Positions 34,769 through 43,170 of a stretch of DNA of 64,000 nucleotides are shown here, one piece after another. The notes below the pieces were generated by a model that made no database searches, had not been told where the DNA came from, and saw nothing but the letters and a program-made list of their open reading frames with translations. Origin of the DNA: Bacillota bacterium (lineage in GTDB: Bacteria; Bacillota; Clostridia; Christensenellales; CAG-138); contig JAEWUO010000005.1 in the NCBI GenBank assembly GCA_023459335.1, forward strand, positions 17,132 through 81,131, read 5' to 3'. Made by a program: the position numbers and the translations under genes. Positions within the stretch are counted from its first letter, which is position 1, and the number at the start of each line of letters is the position of its first letter.

Positions 34769-35752
34769 ATGAACGAGCAGATTCTGCGTGCGCATTATGA
34801 AAAGCGGGGGTTCTCGGAGCAACTGGCGCAAGAGGCGGTTGCAAGCGTTCAGGCGCTGGAACACCGGCTCGTTTCGCGCGGCGCTTCACTGGAAACCGCC
34901 GCCGTAGACGACATCCGCGCGTATATTCAAACCTTGATCGAAAGCGGGACGAACACCGAAGAAGCCCTGCTCGCTCTGGCCCGATACTTTTATCTGACAG
35001 GACGGAACGAAATCTACGTCTACTTCACCTCGCTGCTCGGCGGCGCCGGCGTCGTTGAGAGCATCGCGGAACGCTTGGCCGGGCTGGAGGGCCGCGAAAC
35101 GGCGGACGCGCTGGTCGGCTCCGTTTTAAAGCCGCCTCTCGGCTCGGACCCGGAGGCGTTTCCCGCGTTTACGCGCGCGCTCATGCAACGGCTGGAAAAC
35201 AATCTGCCTGAGAAAACGGTTCGGCGCGCGCTCGCCGGAAACCACCATCAAATTCCCGCAGCGGCATTCGACGAAGAGAAGGAGCGCTACCAAAACTCCG
35301 CCTCGATGGACGAATACCTTGCGGCGCATCATGCGCGGCAAGTTGCAGAGCTTCAGCGGCACTGCGACACAAATACGGTCTGGTATGAGCAGATCATCAC
35401 GCAGGAAGTCGTCGATTTCGTGTCCGCCAATCAGGAAATACAGTCCGCCGTGTGTAAAGGCGACACGCTGTACACGACCAAAATCCCGTACGATCCGGCG
35501 CGGTATCTTGCAGAGACCGACCCCGTCAAGAAACGCTATTACGCCTGCCACTGCCCGTTTGTGCGCGAAGCGATCCTGCGCGGGGAACCGGATGTTTCCG
35601 AAAACTGGTGTTACTGCAGCGGCGGGTTTGTCAAATACCCATACGAGGTGCTTCTGGGACGGGAACTTCGGGTTGAGTTGCTGCAGTCCGCGCTGAAGGG
35701 CGACCCCGTCTGCCGGTTTGCGATCCACCTTGGCAGCACAATGGAAGAATAA
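34769..35752 (+). CDS. Cysteine-containing protein of unknown function (DUF6144-like)
   Basis: Protein of 327 residues with a mostly helical N-terminal half (about 1-160) and a conserved C-terminal module. The module has cysteines in YACHCPFVREAIL near 272 and NWCYCSGGFVKYPYE near 296, then LLGRELRVELLQS and GDPVCRF. It resembles the DUF6144 family from memory. The CxC pairs suggest a metal or sulfur-cluster site. No signal peptide or membrane helix. GGGAGG precedes ATG at 34769. It has a strong promoter and a downstream hairpin, so it is a single-gene unit, preceded by direct repeats. Confidence 0.6.
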   Translation: MNEQILRAHYEKRGFSEQLAQEAVASVQALEHRLVSRGASLETAAVDDIRAYIQTLIESGTNTEEALLALARYFYLTGRNEIYVYFTSLLGGAGVVESIAERLAGLEGRETADALVGSVLKPPLGSDPEAFPAFTRALMQRLENNLPEKTVRRALAGNHHQIPAAAFDEEKERYQNSASMDEYLAAHHARQVAELQRHCDTNTVWYEQIITQEVVDFVSANQEIQSAVCKGDTLYTTKIPYDPARYLAETDPVKKRYYACHCPFVREAILRGEPDVSENWCYCSGGFVKYPYEVLLGRELRVELLQSALKGDPVCRFAIHLGSTMEE

Positions 35753-35770
35753 AAGGCGTTTCGCCGATCA

Positions 35771-35806
35771 AATAAGGCCCCGGAAAAACGCCGGGACCTT
35801 GTTTTA
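35771..35806 (+). terminator. Terminator after the gene at 34769
   Basis: Stem AAGGCCCCGG/CCGGGACCTT (one mismatch) around a 7-base loop, followed by TTGTTTTATCTT. Confidence 0.65.
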
Positions 35807-35829
35807 TCTTGCGGCCGCATCCTCCGCGA

Positions 35830-36963
35830 TCACAGATTGGACGCAATCTCTTCAGCAAATTGCACCGTTTCGCGATAACTGATTCGGCCCTTTCCGTTTT
35901 TCTTAGCTTTATACATCATCGTGTCCGCTTCGGCCAGCAGTTCCTGATACGTGCTGTCCGGCCCCATTTCCACGACGCCGAAACTGCAGGAAATCGTACC
36001 GATATTTTCAAATTCCGCCCGCATAACCGACTCTTTCACCCGATCCAGAAGGAACAAGGCGTTTTGCAGGGATACGTTCGGCAGCAGGAGCACGAACTCG
36101 TCGCCGCCCCATCGCGCGATGGTATCCGAACTTCGCAGCTGGCTCTGCATCAGTCCGGTCAGGTTTTTCAGCACCATATCGCCCGCCGCATGTCCGTAGC
36201 GATCGTTGATACGCTTGAGATTGTCCACATCCGCAAACACAAGGCAGAGCGGCAGCCCTTGTCTGCGGCAGAAGCTCATCCAGCGGCGTGCCTCCTCTTC
36301 CAGACGCGCGCGCGTTACCGCGCTGGTCAGAAAGTCGATGGAACTCGTTTGCTTGAGCCGCGTCTTTTCCGAAAAGTCCCGATATGCGTTCCTTTCGTTG
36401 CCAAACGCCGCGACGGAGCAAAGCAGGATCGTTAAAACCATATACGTCATCGCAGCGATCAGTTCGTTCAGCGTCCGGTTTTGTATCCAGAAATAAGTGA
36501 AAGCGAAAAATACGGCGGCGCCGCTGATGGAAAGCGCGAGTATGTTTCCGCTGCGGTTGGGCACGATGAAGATGACCAGAATCAGTGCGATCAGGCCCAT
36601 GGACTGGATCATGAAGTCAGGGGATTCGTACAGCCGAAGCACGAAGAAATAGAGCGCGGCGGACGTCGCCTCAAGTACGGTGACTATCGTCGTAAACGAA
36701 GCGTAAGTGCGCGCTTTCTGCAGCACTCGAATCATAAAGATCAGCAGGATCGAAAAAGTATAGCGCGCGATCGCAACCATCAGCCGCTCCGGGCGGCCTT
36801 GGATAAAGATCAGATCGCTGATGATGAGCAGCAAATTCACCACGCTTGCGATACTGGCAAAAACGTGGATATTTCTCTGCGCGGCGCGCAGCTTATCGGC
36901 CTCATAGGCGGCCTGCGTCTGTTTGCGCACCTCGTTTGTTTCAGTAGGTTTCGTGATCGGCAC
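35830..36963 (-). CDS. Membrane diguanylate cyclase (GGDEF)
   Basis: Enzyme of 377 residues that makes cyclic-di-GMP from GTP. About six membrane helices (32-185) precede a cytoplasmic GGDEF domain (about 205-370). The motif is intact (GGDEF, 286-290), the metal Asp is in FADVDNLK (near 245), and an inhibitory-site RxxD (RSSD, 277-280) lies exactly five residues upstream, so product inhibition is likely. The start is GTG at 36963 with AAAGGTGAC upstream. A promoter TTGAAT-16-TACTAT lies at 37048-37075. An HD-GYP gene and a DUF5317 gene lie just upstream. Confidence 0.93.
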   Translation of the reverse strand: MPITKPTETNEVRKQTQAAYEADKLRAAQRNIHVFASIASVVNLLLIISDLIFIQGRPERLMVAIARYTFSILLIFMIRVLQKARTYASFTTIVTVLEATSAALYFFVLRLYESPDFMIQSMGLIALILVIFIVPNRSGNILALSISGAAVFFAFTYFWIQNRTLNELIAAMTYMVLTILLCSVAAFGNERNAYRDFSEKTRLKQTSSIDFLTSAVTRARLEEEARRWMSFCRRQGLPLCLVFADVDNLKRINDRYGHAAGDMVLKNLTGLMQSQLRSSDTIARWGGDEFVLLLPNVSLQNALFLLDRVKESVMRAEFENIGTISCSFGVVEMGPDSTYQELLAEADTMMYKAKKNGKGRISYRETVQFAEEIASNL

Positions 36964-37047
36964 TTTGTCACCTTTGTCGGGGTATGCGATTCAAAAATCA
37001 AAGCGAGAGCGGCTGCAGCGCTCTTACCATATAAACCCGTATCTTAC

Positions 37048-37075
37048 ATAGTACACAGATCGTTCATAAATTCAA
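37048..37075 (-). promoter_or_regulatory. Promoter of the GGDEF gene
   Basis: Minus-strand TTGAAT (37070-37075), 16 bases, TACTAT (37048-37053), about 85 bases before the GTG start. Confidence 0.55.
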
Positions 37076-37219
37076 GAAAATTAAGCTGAGAAATACCATT
37101 TATCGTGAAAATGTCATAATATAAACATACTCTGATGATTTTTTTGTAACAGCCTGTCTTCCGCACGGACGTCATTCGGCTCAGATCATATTCGGATAAA
37201 AAATGTAGGCGAATGGCAT

Positions 37220-37780
37220 CTATGATGCCCGGTTCTGTTCTGCGGCCGGCGCGTTTGCCTTTGTCATAAAAAACACCAGCAGCGCTACGCCCGCGCAGAG
37301 CACAGCGTCGCCCGCGCTCGCAAAGCCGATCGGAACGCCGGCGGGGCCCAAGCGAATGACATCCCCAAGAAACGGCAGCCTTGTGGATTCGTCCATCAGG
37401 CAGTATGCGTAGATCTTTCCCTGGCTCAGTTGTGCGAGACGTTCCGCCGATTTGCCGAGCAGGCCGGCTGCAACCGGCATACACCCGCCGTTGAGTACGA
37501 TAACCAGAAGATTCATCATAGACCCGAAAAACACAAAGAGCGGCCAAAACGGCCGCCGATGATTCGCCAGAAGAAAAGCAAAGAGCAGCGCATATTGCAC
37601 AAGGCAGACCGCGAGGGCGCCCCTTTGCGGCGGCAGCAGCCAGGCCGCGCCTGCTTTGAGCAGCAGCGCCGCGATCGGCAGCAGCACACCTTTCAGCGAA
37701 TAATTGGATAATCCGCGCAGTGAACCGCCGGCCACCAGGCCGAGCGCCAGTCCGAGCGCCGCGCTGATCAGCAGTATCAT
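37220..37780 (-). CDS. DUF5317-type membrane protein
   Basis: Integral membrane protein of 186 residues with about five hydrophobic segments. It resembles DUF5317 proteins, with the conserved VLNGGCMPVAAGLL stretch near 100. No catalytic motif is seen. The ATG overlaps the stop of the HD-GYP gene (37777-37780), so the two are translationally coupled, suggesting a shared role in cyclic-di-GMP control. Confidence 0.75.
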   Translation of the reverse strand: MILLISAALGLALGLVAGGSLRGLSNYSLKGVLLPIAALLLKAGAAWLLPPQRGALAVCLVQYALLFAFLLANHRRPFWPLFVFFGSMMNLLVIVLNGGCMPVAAGLLGKSAERLAQLSQGKIYAYCLMDESTRLPFLGDVIRLGPAGVPIGFASAGDAVLCAGVALLVFFMTKANAPAAEQNRAS

Positions 37781-39099
37781 ACCGTATACAGCAGGAGCTT
37801 ATCCGCATTCTCAGGATGCAGATTCGGCTCGATCAGCAAAAACGCCTTAACCACTTTCGGGTCGAGCTGTGTGCCGGCTACCTCCACCAGAATCTCACGC
37901 GCGCGCTGTTTCGTAAGACCCGCGCGATACGGGCGGTCCGAGATAATCGCGTCATACGTGTCCGCAACCGCGAGGATCGCAGCCGACAGCGGCAGTTTAC
38001 CCTCTTCGGGCCCTTCTTCCGGATACCCTGCCCCATCGTAACGATGATGATGATAAAGCACCGCGTCGTTCACCGCCTGAGAAAGGTTGATGCTCTCAAT
38101 GATACGCCGCCCGACAACGGGATGCTGCATGATGATGTCGTATTCTTCTTCGGTGAGAGGGCCGGGCTTTCTGAGAATCGCGTCGTCAACGCCGATTTTC
38201 CCGGTGTCGTGCAAAAGCGCCGCCATCATGACCTGATCGGTAAACGAACGCGTGCAGCCCATCGCTTTGCAGATCTCCGCGCTCAGGTAAGCAACGCGCT
38301 GCGAGTGCCCATGCGTATAGGGATCTTTCGCCTCGATCGCCTGCACGAGGGACGCGATGGTTCTTAGCAGGATCGTATGGCTGTCCAGATATACCTTGAA
38401 GGAATACCGCGCAAGCATGAGCGGCCCCATGAACAGAAGCAGCCAGAGGTAAGCGTTCGGCTGCGTGAGGATATAGCCGATCACAAGGCCCAGCGGAATC
38501 GTCGCGAGAATGTTCGGCAGAATGCCGCCGATGTTGTCGCGCAGAAGCGCAAAAAACTTTCCCTGTTCGCTCAGTTCATAATAAAGGATGAAGAAAATAA
38601 GATTGCCGAAGATCGCGATAAAAGAAAACGCGATCGCGCCGAACATGACATTCCATGTAAAGACGGGGCTGCCGGCTTTTGTTACGATGAGATGATAGAC
38701 CATGCCGCCCGCCCAGATCGAGATTAAAACGTTGGAAACGTTAAAGAACTCTTTTCGGGCGGAGCGCGCCCAGGGCGAATAGTATTTTTTTGTTTTCGGA
38801 TCGATCAGAAACACAAAAAACGAAGAAATCGTATAGAGCGCCAGCGCTAAATAAATACCCTTGGTAATCAAGCATGCCACCACCGGGACAAAGCTGATTT
38901 CCATCGTTTTATCCGAAGTGATATAGATGGGCAGCATATGGCAGGTCAGCAGTATCGCCAGCATAGCCAGGCAGTAAATAATCAGGTCAAGGCGCGTCGT
39001 TGGGTCAGCAAACATCATGGCGGAATTATATGCACTGATTCCGACAACCACAATACCGCAGAGACTCACCAACGCCATGTAGAACCCTTGTTTTTTCAT
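37777..39099 (-). CDS. Membrane HD-GYP phosphodiesterase
   Basis: Enzyme of 440 residues that should degrade cyclic-di-GMP. Seven to eight membrane helices occupy residues 1-235, then a cytoplasmic HD-GYP domain (about 245-430) has HGHSQRVAYLS, the HD pair at 297-298 (LLHDTGKIG) and HHHRYDGAGYP at 350-360, the HD-GYP signature with H instead of E at its third position. The start is ATG at 39099, with a weak GCGGA upstream. A short membrane peptide gene lies 97 bases upstream and DUF5317 overlaps its end. Confidence 0.93.
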   Translation of the reverse strand: MKKQGFYMALVSLCGIVVVGISAYNSAMMFADPTTRLDLIIYCLAMLAILLTCHMLPIYITSDKTMEISFVPVVACLITKGIYLALALYTISSFFVFLIDPKTKKYYSPWARSARKEFFNVSNVLISIWAGGMVYHLIVTKAGSPVFTWNVMFGAIAFSFIAIFGNLIFFILYYELSEQGKFFALLRDNIGGILPNILATIPLGLVIGYILTQPNAYLWLLLFMGPLMLARYSFKVYLDSHTILLRTIASLVQAIEAKDPYTHGHSQRVAYLSAEICKAMGCTRSFTDQVMMAALLHDTGKIGVDDAILRKPGPLTEEEYDIIMQHPVVGRRIIESINLSQAVNDAVLYHHHRYDGAGYPEEGPEEGKLPLSAAILAVADTYDAIISDRPYRAGLTKQRAREILVEVAGTQLDPKVVKAFLLIEPNLHPENADKLLLYTV

Positions 39100-39143
39100 T
39101 CCGCTTCGCCTTAACTATTCCTCCGCAAAATGGTGGATAAAAC

Positions 39144-39357
39144 ATTAACAGGTTCGGCAGAATTTCCAGTGGAGTTGCTCGTAGTTTAGTCAGTCTTATC
39201 TGACATAGAAAAACGCGCCGCTTGCCAAAACCAAAGCAGCCAGAGATGCGAGCGCCATAAGGATCTTCTTCATTTGGATATAGCCTCCTTCTTTGGATCT
39301 CTGTTCTTCGCTATCCGAACAGGCTATATCCGCTACGCTTTTGCCGAACCTGTTAAT
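39144..39357 (-). repeat. 214-bp element bounded by 16-bp inverted repeats
   Basis: ATTAACAGGTTCGGCA (39144-39159) and its perfect complement (39342-39357) enclose the 25-codon reading frame at 39196-39273. A second stem, GGATATAGCCT (minus strand, 39321-39331) with AGGCTATATCC (39276-39286), would hide its ribosome-binding site. The outer repeats would pair as a 16-bp stem in RNA or mark the ends of a small mobile element. No transposase or target duplication was seen. Confidence 0.75.
39196..39273 (-). CDS. Short hydrophobic peptide, 25 residues
   Basis: The frame MKKILMALASLAALVLASGA then FFYVR-stop has GGAGG ten bases before ATG at 39273. It has a basic start and a single hydrophobic stretch, like a signal or membrane peptide. 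It has no Cys, so it is not an AgrD-like cyclic autoinducer. It sits between the gene at 39397 and the HD-GYP gene, inside the inverted-repeat element, with the ribosome-binding site in a predicted stem. Function unknown. The good SD and plausible membrane peptide make it worth calling. Confidence 0.5.
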   Translation of the reverse strand: MKKILMALASLAALVLASGAFFYVR

Positions 39358-39396
39358 TTTTCAAATAACACAATAACAATATTGGAAAAACTCCGG

Positions 39397-40035
39397 TTAC
39401 GCTTCCTGCGTATAGATTTCCAGTTTGCGATTAATCGCGTCCAGCACGCTCTGCGCAACCGCCGCGTCGCGATCCGTGTCCGCATATACGCAGCCGATCA
39501 AAGGCATGTTTTCCGGCAGACAGGTCACCTGGGAAATGATAATCGCATGGCCGTTGGAATGGATCATCTCCACGCCGCCGAGCTCAAAAAACGCGGTTTC
39601 GCCCGTGCAGTGCTTCACAGCGTCCAGCGTCGCCTGCGCAACGCAGCGCAGGCGGGACAGTGGAATGGAGCTGCCGACGACCGTGCCGGAAAACCGTTCG
39701 TCTTCCCTCGAGAGAAACACGGTGACCTCCAGTTCCTTGCCGGAGGAGCGCAGACTGATCCCGGAATATGTGAGCCGGTAGCAGATGCCGGAGATCACGC
39801 TGGAGGAAACCTGCGCGACGCTGATGATGTGGTAGTCCACATCGATGCCGTACCGGGCGGAGATTGCAGACTGCACGTCCCGAACAATCGACTTGACGTT
39901 TCGCCGGTCGTTCGCAAGCACGTGGATTTCAATCGGTTCCTGCAGATCCGAGAAAACGACATGCGCCGCATACACGCCGTTAAGCTTGGAAATCAGAGAT
40001 TGCCAGTCGTTCGCGGTACCGAATTGTCCTTCCAT
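39397..40035 (-). CDS. Conserved hypothetical protein
   Basis: Protein of 212 residues without signal peptide or membrane helix. It has a mixed alpha/beta pattern; segments such as IHVLANDRRNVKSIVRDVQS (around 36-55) and DYHIISVAQV suggest a conserved clostridial family, but I do not recognise a named domain. I chose ATG at 40035 because GGGGGAAGAAA precedes it; the frame extends 17 codons further without a site. It has a strong promoter (40105-40133) and lies upstream of the small peptide and HD-GYP genes on the same strand, so it may belong to the same signalling unit. Confidence 0.6.
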   Translation of the reverse strand: MEGQFGTANDWQSLISKLNGVYAAHVVFSDLQEPIEIHVLANDRRNVKSIVRDVQSAISARYGIDVDYHIISVAQVSSSVISGICYRLTYSGISLRSSGKELEVTVFLSREDERFSGTVVGSSIPLSRLRCVAQATLDAVKHCTGETAFFELGGVEMIHSNGHAIIISQVTCLPENMPLIGCVYADTDRDAAVAQSVLDAINRKLEIYTQEA

Positions 40036-40104
40036 TTTCTTCCCCCGTCTCACCCGGGCAGCAGAACCCGAAGTAATATAATGCAATTTTATACCATCTC
40101 ATTC

Positions 40105-40133
40105 ATTATAGCCGCTGTGAAATGCGAGCGCAA
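40105..40133 (-). promoter_or_regulatory. Promoter of the gene at 39397
   Basis: Minus-strand TTGCGC (40128-40133), 17 bases, consensus TATAAT (40105-40110). Confidence 0.8.
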
Positions 40134-40288
40134 GAAAAGAGTGCGTATGAAAATGAATATGTAACAAAATTTTTTATCAAAGGAAGCGGCGGGCTGTAAC
40201 GCCGAAGGCAGAAAAGGCGAAACGCGTTTTCTGAGAATATCTCCGATGGGAAAATTGTCCTATGATTTGCAGAAATTACTGCGCGGCC

Positions 40289-41029
40289 TTACTCTTCGCG
40301 GAAGAAGTACCGCCCTCTTGACGCGGTTCCCCTTCCATACTGAATCGCGCGCTGCGGGCAGCGGTTGACGCAGCCCATGCACTGCGTGCAGTCTTCGCAA
40401 ACCCAGCGCGGTGTTCCGTCTTCGATCGTGATCGCGTGAATCGGGCAAACGCGCGCGCACAGACCGCACCCGTTGCAGGCGTTTGTGCTATAAAAGCGTT
40501 TTGTCTTGCGTGCGAATGTGTTGAACATCGGATTCACGAGAGCGGTTTTAATCCCCGCAGCCGAGCCTTTCCGAACATCGTAAACGCGCCCGTTTACGCG
40601 GATGATGTCTGCGATCCGGGGCAGTTTTTCCCGTGCCGCGGCGATCTTTTGCCGCTCGAGCGCGGGGCTGTCTACATCGTACATTGGAACATAATTATTC
40701 GGCATCGCGAGCGACCATGCGGCTTTCCAGTCGAAGAACCGTTTCAGCCGCCTCATCGTATTTCCCGCTTCATCCCCGCATGTGCAGACAGCGAAACGAT
40801 AGGCATCCTTCCCGGGATGAAGCGATTCGCAGAACCGCTCCACGATCGCCGGCGCACCCCAGGCATAAACGGGGAATACGATTCCGACGCGCAAGTCATT
40901 TGTCGTAATTCCGTCCGTTGTCGAATGTTCCATCCTTTCGGCGATGCTGGCCGACTCGTCTCCAGTAAGGCGCGCGAGTTCTTCGGCAACCCATTTTGAA
41001 TTGCCCGTCCCGGAAAAATAGTAAATCAT
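40289..41029 (-). CDS. EFR1-family flavodoxin-ferredoxin protein
   Basis: Cytoplasmic electron carrier of 246 residues. The N-terminal flavodoxin-like half begins MIYYFSGTGNSKWVA, the FMN phosphate loop (SGTGNS). The C-terminal part carries two 4Fe-4S clusters, with CNGCGLCARVCP near 185 and CTQCMGCVNRCP near 215. This combination is the EFR1 family found in anaerobes. GGGGGAACG precedes ATG at 41029. It is just downstream on the map of the sugar-ABC operon's end but is its own unit. It could feed electrons to anaerobic enzymes such as the activases, which is inference. Confidence 0.9.
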   Translation of the reverse strand: MIYYFSGTGNSKWVAEELARLTGDESASIAERMEHSTTDGITTNDLRVGIVFPVYAWGAPAIVERFCESLHPGKDAYRFAVCTCGDEAGNTMRRLKRFFDWKAAWSLAMPNNYVPMYDVDSPALERQKIAAAREKLPRIADIIRVNGRVYDVRKGSAAGIKTALVNPMFNTFARKTKRFYSTNACNGCGLCARVCPIHAITIEDGTPRWVCEDCTQCMGCVNRCPQRAIQYGRGTASRGRYFFREE

Positions 41030-41130
41030 ATACTCGTTCCCCCGTTTGCTTTAACGATCAGTATAGCACTTGTTCCGCCCTCGGGCACGCAATTCTTCGC
41101 AAGTGAGGGACATGATTTTTATACAGCGGT

Positions 41131-41158
41131 AGCGCCGCCGGTTCTGTCCGGCGGCGCT
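41131..41158 (-). terminator. Hairpin after the ABC-transporter operon
   Basis: 11-bp stem AGCGCCGCCGG/CCGGCGGCGCT with a 6-base loop, just past the last permease. The minus-strand tail lacks a good T-run, so termination may be partial. Confidence 0.6.
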
Positions 41159-41206
41159 GCTGCAGGCGGGAATCGATGCGGGTGGAGGATATCTGTTTTC
41201 GGCGTA

Positions 41207-42181
41207 TCAGACGTCTTCGCGCTTGCGCTTCCTGCCGAAACAGTCGAGCCAGATGATCGCCACGATGACGACACCCTGGCAGACCTGCTGCAGATACGGC
41301 GCGATTCCAAGCATATTCATGCAGTTTGCAAGCAGCTGCAGCACCATCAGCCCTATGAAACTCTGCAGAATGCCGCCGACGCCGCCGGCGAAGCTCGTAC
41401 CGCCGACCACGACGCCGCAGTTGACCATCAGCGCGGTGTCGTCGCCATAGATGCTCGAACCGGTGTTCAGTTTGCTGCTCAGCAGCACGCCCGCGACGGC
41501 GGCAAGCGCGCCGCTTAAAATGAAGGCGACCCATTTTGTCGCAAGCACGTTGATGCCTGAATACTTCGCGACGTCGTAGTCTCCGCCGAGCGCATAGAGA
41601 TTCCGACCGTAGCTCGTATACCGCAGCAGCGCGTAGACCAGGAGCCCAATAACGATCATATAGATCGCGAGCGTCGGGATCACGCCGCCGATCTTGCTGT
41701 TGGCGATCTTCATAAACGCCGCGTTCGTGCAGGAAACCGGGTGCGCGTCCGTCAGTTGCTGGTTTACGCCCTTGATCAGCATGCCCATGCCGAGCGTGAT
41801 GATGAACGCCTCCGTCCTCTGCTGCACGACGAGAAAACCGTTGATGAACCCAACCACCGCGCCGCAGAGAACAGCGATCGCTATCGCGAGCCAGAGGTTC
41901 ATGCCGCCGTTCATGAGTTTGATGGCAGCAATGCCGGAGAGGCACATAACCCCGCCGACCGAAAGATCGCACCCGGCCGCGATGACGGTCAGTGTCACGC
42001 CGAAGGCGATGATCTCGTTCACCGCCGCGTCCTTCAGCACGTTAAGCAAATTGTAGCTCGTGTAAAAATTCGTTTTGAAGAAGAGCATGAGGACCAGCAT
42101 CGCAAGAATCGCGATCACGGCCTTCTGCTTCGTCAGGGCGCGCATCGTGCGCTTACCGAAATCCGCTATCGATGTTTGCAT
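41207..42181 (-). CDS. Sugar ABC transporter permease 2 (RbsC-like)
   Basis: Inner-membrane permease of 324 residues with about eight to ten helices; the FGVTLTVIAAGCDLSVGGVM stretch near 60-80 and GGTSFAGGVGGILQSFIG near 265 are typical of the BPD_transp_2 (ribose/xylose) family. GGGAGGG precedes ATG at 42181. It lies 12 bases after the first permease. Together with the other permease, the ATPase and the binding protein it makes a complete type-II carbohydrate importer; the paired different permeases should form a heterodimer. Confidence 0.92.
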   Translation of the reverse strand: MQTSIADFGKRTMRALTKQKAVIAILAMLVLMLFFKTNFYTSYNLLNVLKDAAVNEIIAFGVTLTVIAAGCDLSVGGVMCLSGIAAIKLMNGGMNLWLAIAIAVLCGAVVGFINGFLVVQQRTEAFIITLGMGMLIKGVNQQLTDAHPVSCTNAAFMKIANSKIGGVIPTLAIYMIVIGLLVYALLRYTSYGRNLYALGGDYDVAKYSGINVLATKWVAFILSGALAAVAGVLLSSKLNTGSSIYGDDTALMVNCGVVVGGTSFAGGVGGILQSFIGLMVLQLLANCMNMLGIAPYLQQVCQGVVIVAIIWLDCFGRKRKREDV

Positions 42182-42193
42182 AACGTTCCCTCC

Positions 42194-43156
42194 CTACAGC
42201 TCTTTCCGGTTGTCCAGCCAGATGGCGACAACCAGAATCGCTCCCTTGAGCACAACCTGCATGTAGGACGAAACACCGAGCAGGTTCATGCAGTTGGACA
42301 TCAGCGTGATCAGAAGCACGCCAAGAACGGTTCTGAGTACGCTGCCCTTGCCGCCTTTGAGCGTCGTGCCGCCGACGACGACGGAAAGGATCGCGTTTGT
42401 TTCATAGTTTTTACCGATGATCGGCGCCGCGGTCGTGATGCGGGAAAACAGCACCACCGCGCCGACGGCGGACATCAGCCCGCAGATCGTGTAGATCAAA
42501 ATCACGCTTCGCTTGATCGGGATGCCGGAAAGCTCCGCCGCGACCTTATTGCCGCCCGTGTAGCTGATCGCGCGGCCGCTGTACGTTTTATTGTGAAAAA
42601 CCCACAGCGCCGCCAGCGAAACGAGAAAGATGATGAACGAAACGGACAGGATGCCGACCGTGCCGGAGCCGATCGCCGTGAATATGGTCTGCGGCGTCTG
42701 CAGCCAGCTCATGTGCTGCGTAGCGCCGCCCGTATAGATCAGCGCGACCGCGCTGTAAACCGCGCTCATGCCGTAGGTGATGAACAGCGCCTCGGCCTGC
42801 GTCAGGGCGCCCGCGGAAATGAGTACCATGCTGTTGAGAAAGCCGAGGAACGCGCCGAGCGCAACACCGATGATCAGCGCGTTGAACTGGCCGAGCGGAT
42901 CGATCAAAGACACCGTGACCACCGCGACAAGCGAGATCAGCCCGGCGACCGATAGGTCGATGAATCCGCCGATGATGACAAACGTCATGCCCAGAGATAC
43001 AAAGCTCAGAGGCCCGAACTGACGCATGATGTTCGTCAGGTTTTCGCCGGTGAGGAACTTCGGTTCCACGACGACCGTGATGATGACCAGCAGCACAATA
43101 GCGACGAGAACCAGGTAGTTCAGCAAAAACTTCTTTAAATCAAATCGTTTTGTCAT
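42194..43156 (-). CDS. Sugar ABC transporter permease 1 (RbsC-like)
   Basis: Membrane permease of 320 residues with the same fold as its neighbour. SLGMTFVIIGGFIDLSVAGL near 55-75 and VVGGTTLKGGKGSVLRTVLG near 265 match the family. GGGAGGAG precedes ATG at 43156, which I preferred to the frame's earlier start six codons upstream. It lies 14 bases after the ATPase gene. Confidence 0.92.
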   Translation of the reverse strand: MTKRFDLKKFLLNYLVLVAIVLLVIITVVVEPKFLTGENLTNIMRQFGPLSFVSLGMTFVIIGGFIDLSVAGLISLVAVVTVSLIDPLGQFNALIIGVALGAFLGFLNSMVLISAGALTQAEALFITYGMSAVYSAVALIYTGGATQHMSWLQTPQTIFTAIGSGTVGILSVSFIIFLVSLAALWVFHNKTYSGRAISYTGGNKVAAELSGIPIKRSVILIYTICGLMSAVGAVVLFSRITTAAPIIGKNYETNAILSVVVGGTTLKGGKGSVLRTVLGVLLITLMSNCMNLLGVSSYMQVVLKGAILVVAIWLDNRKEL

Positions 43157-43170
43157 GTTCGCTCCTCCCG

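Noticed and set aside
39196..39273. AgrD-like autoinducer peptide
   Set aside because: It has no cysteine or charged C-terminal tail and no agrB gene nearby.
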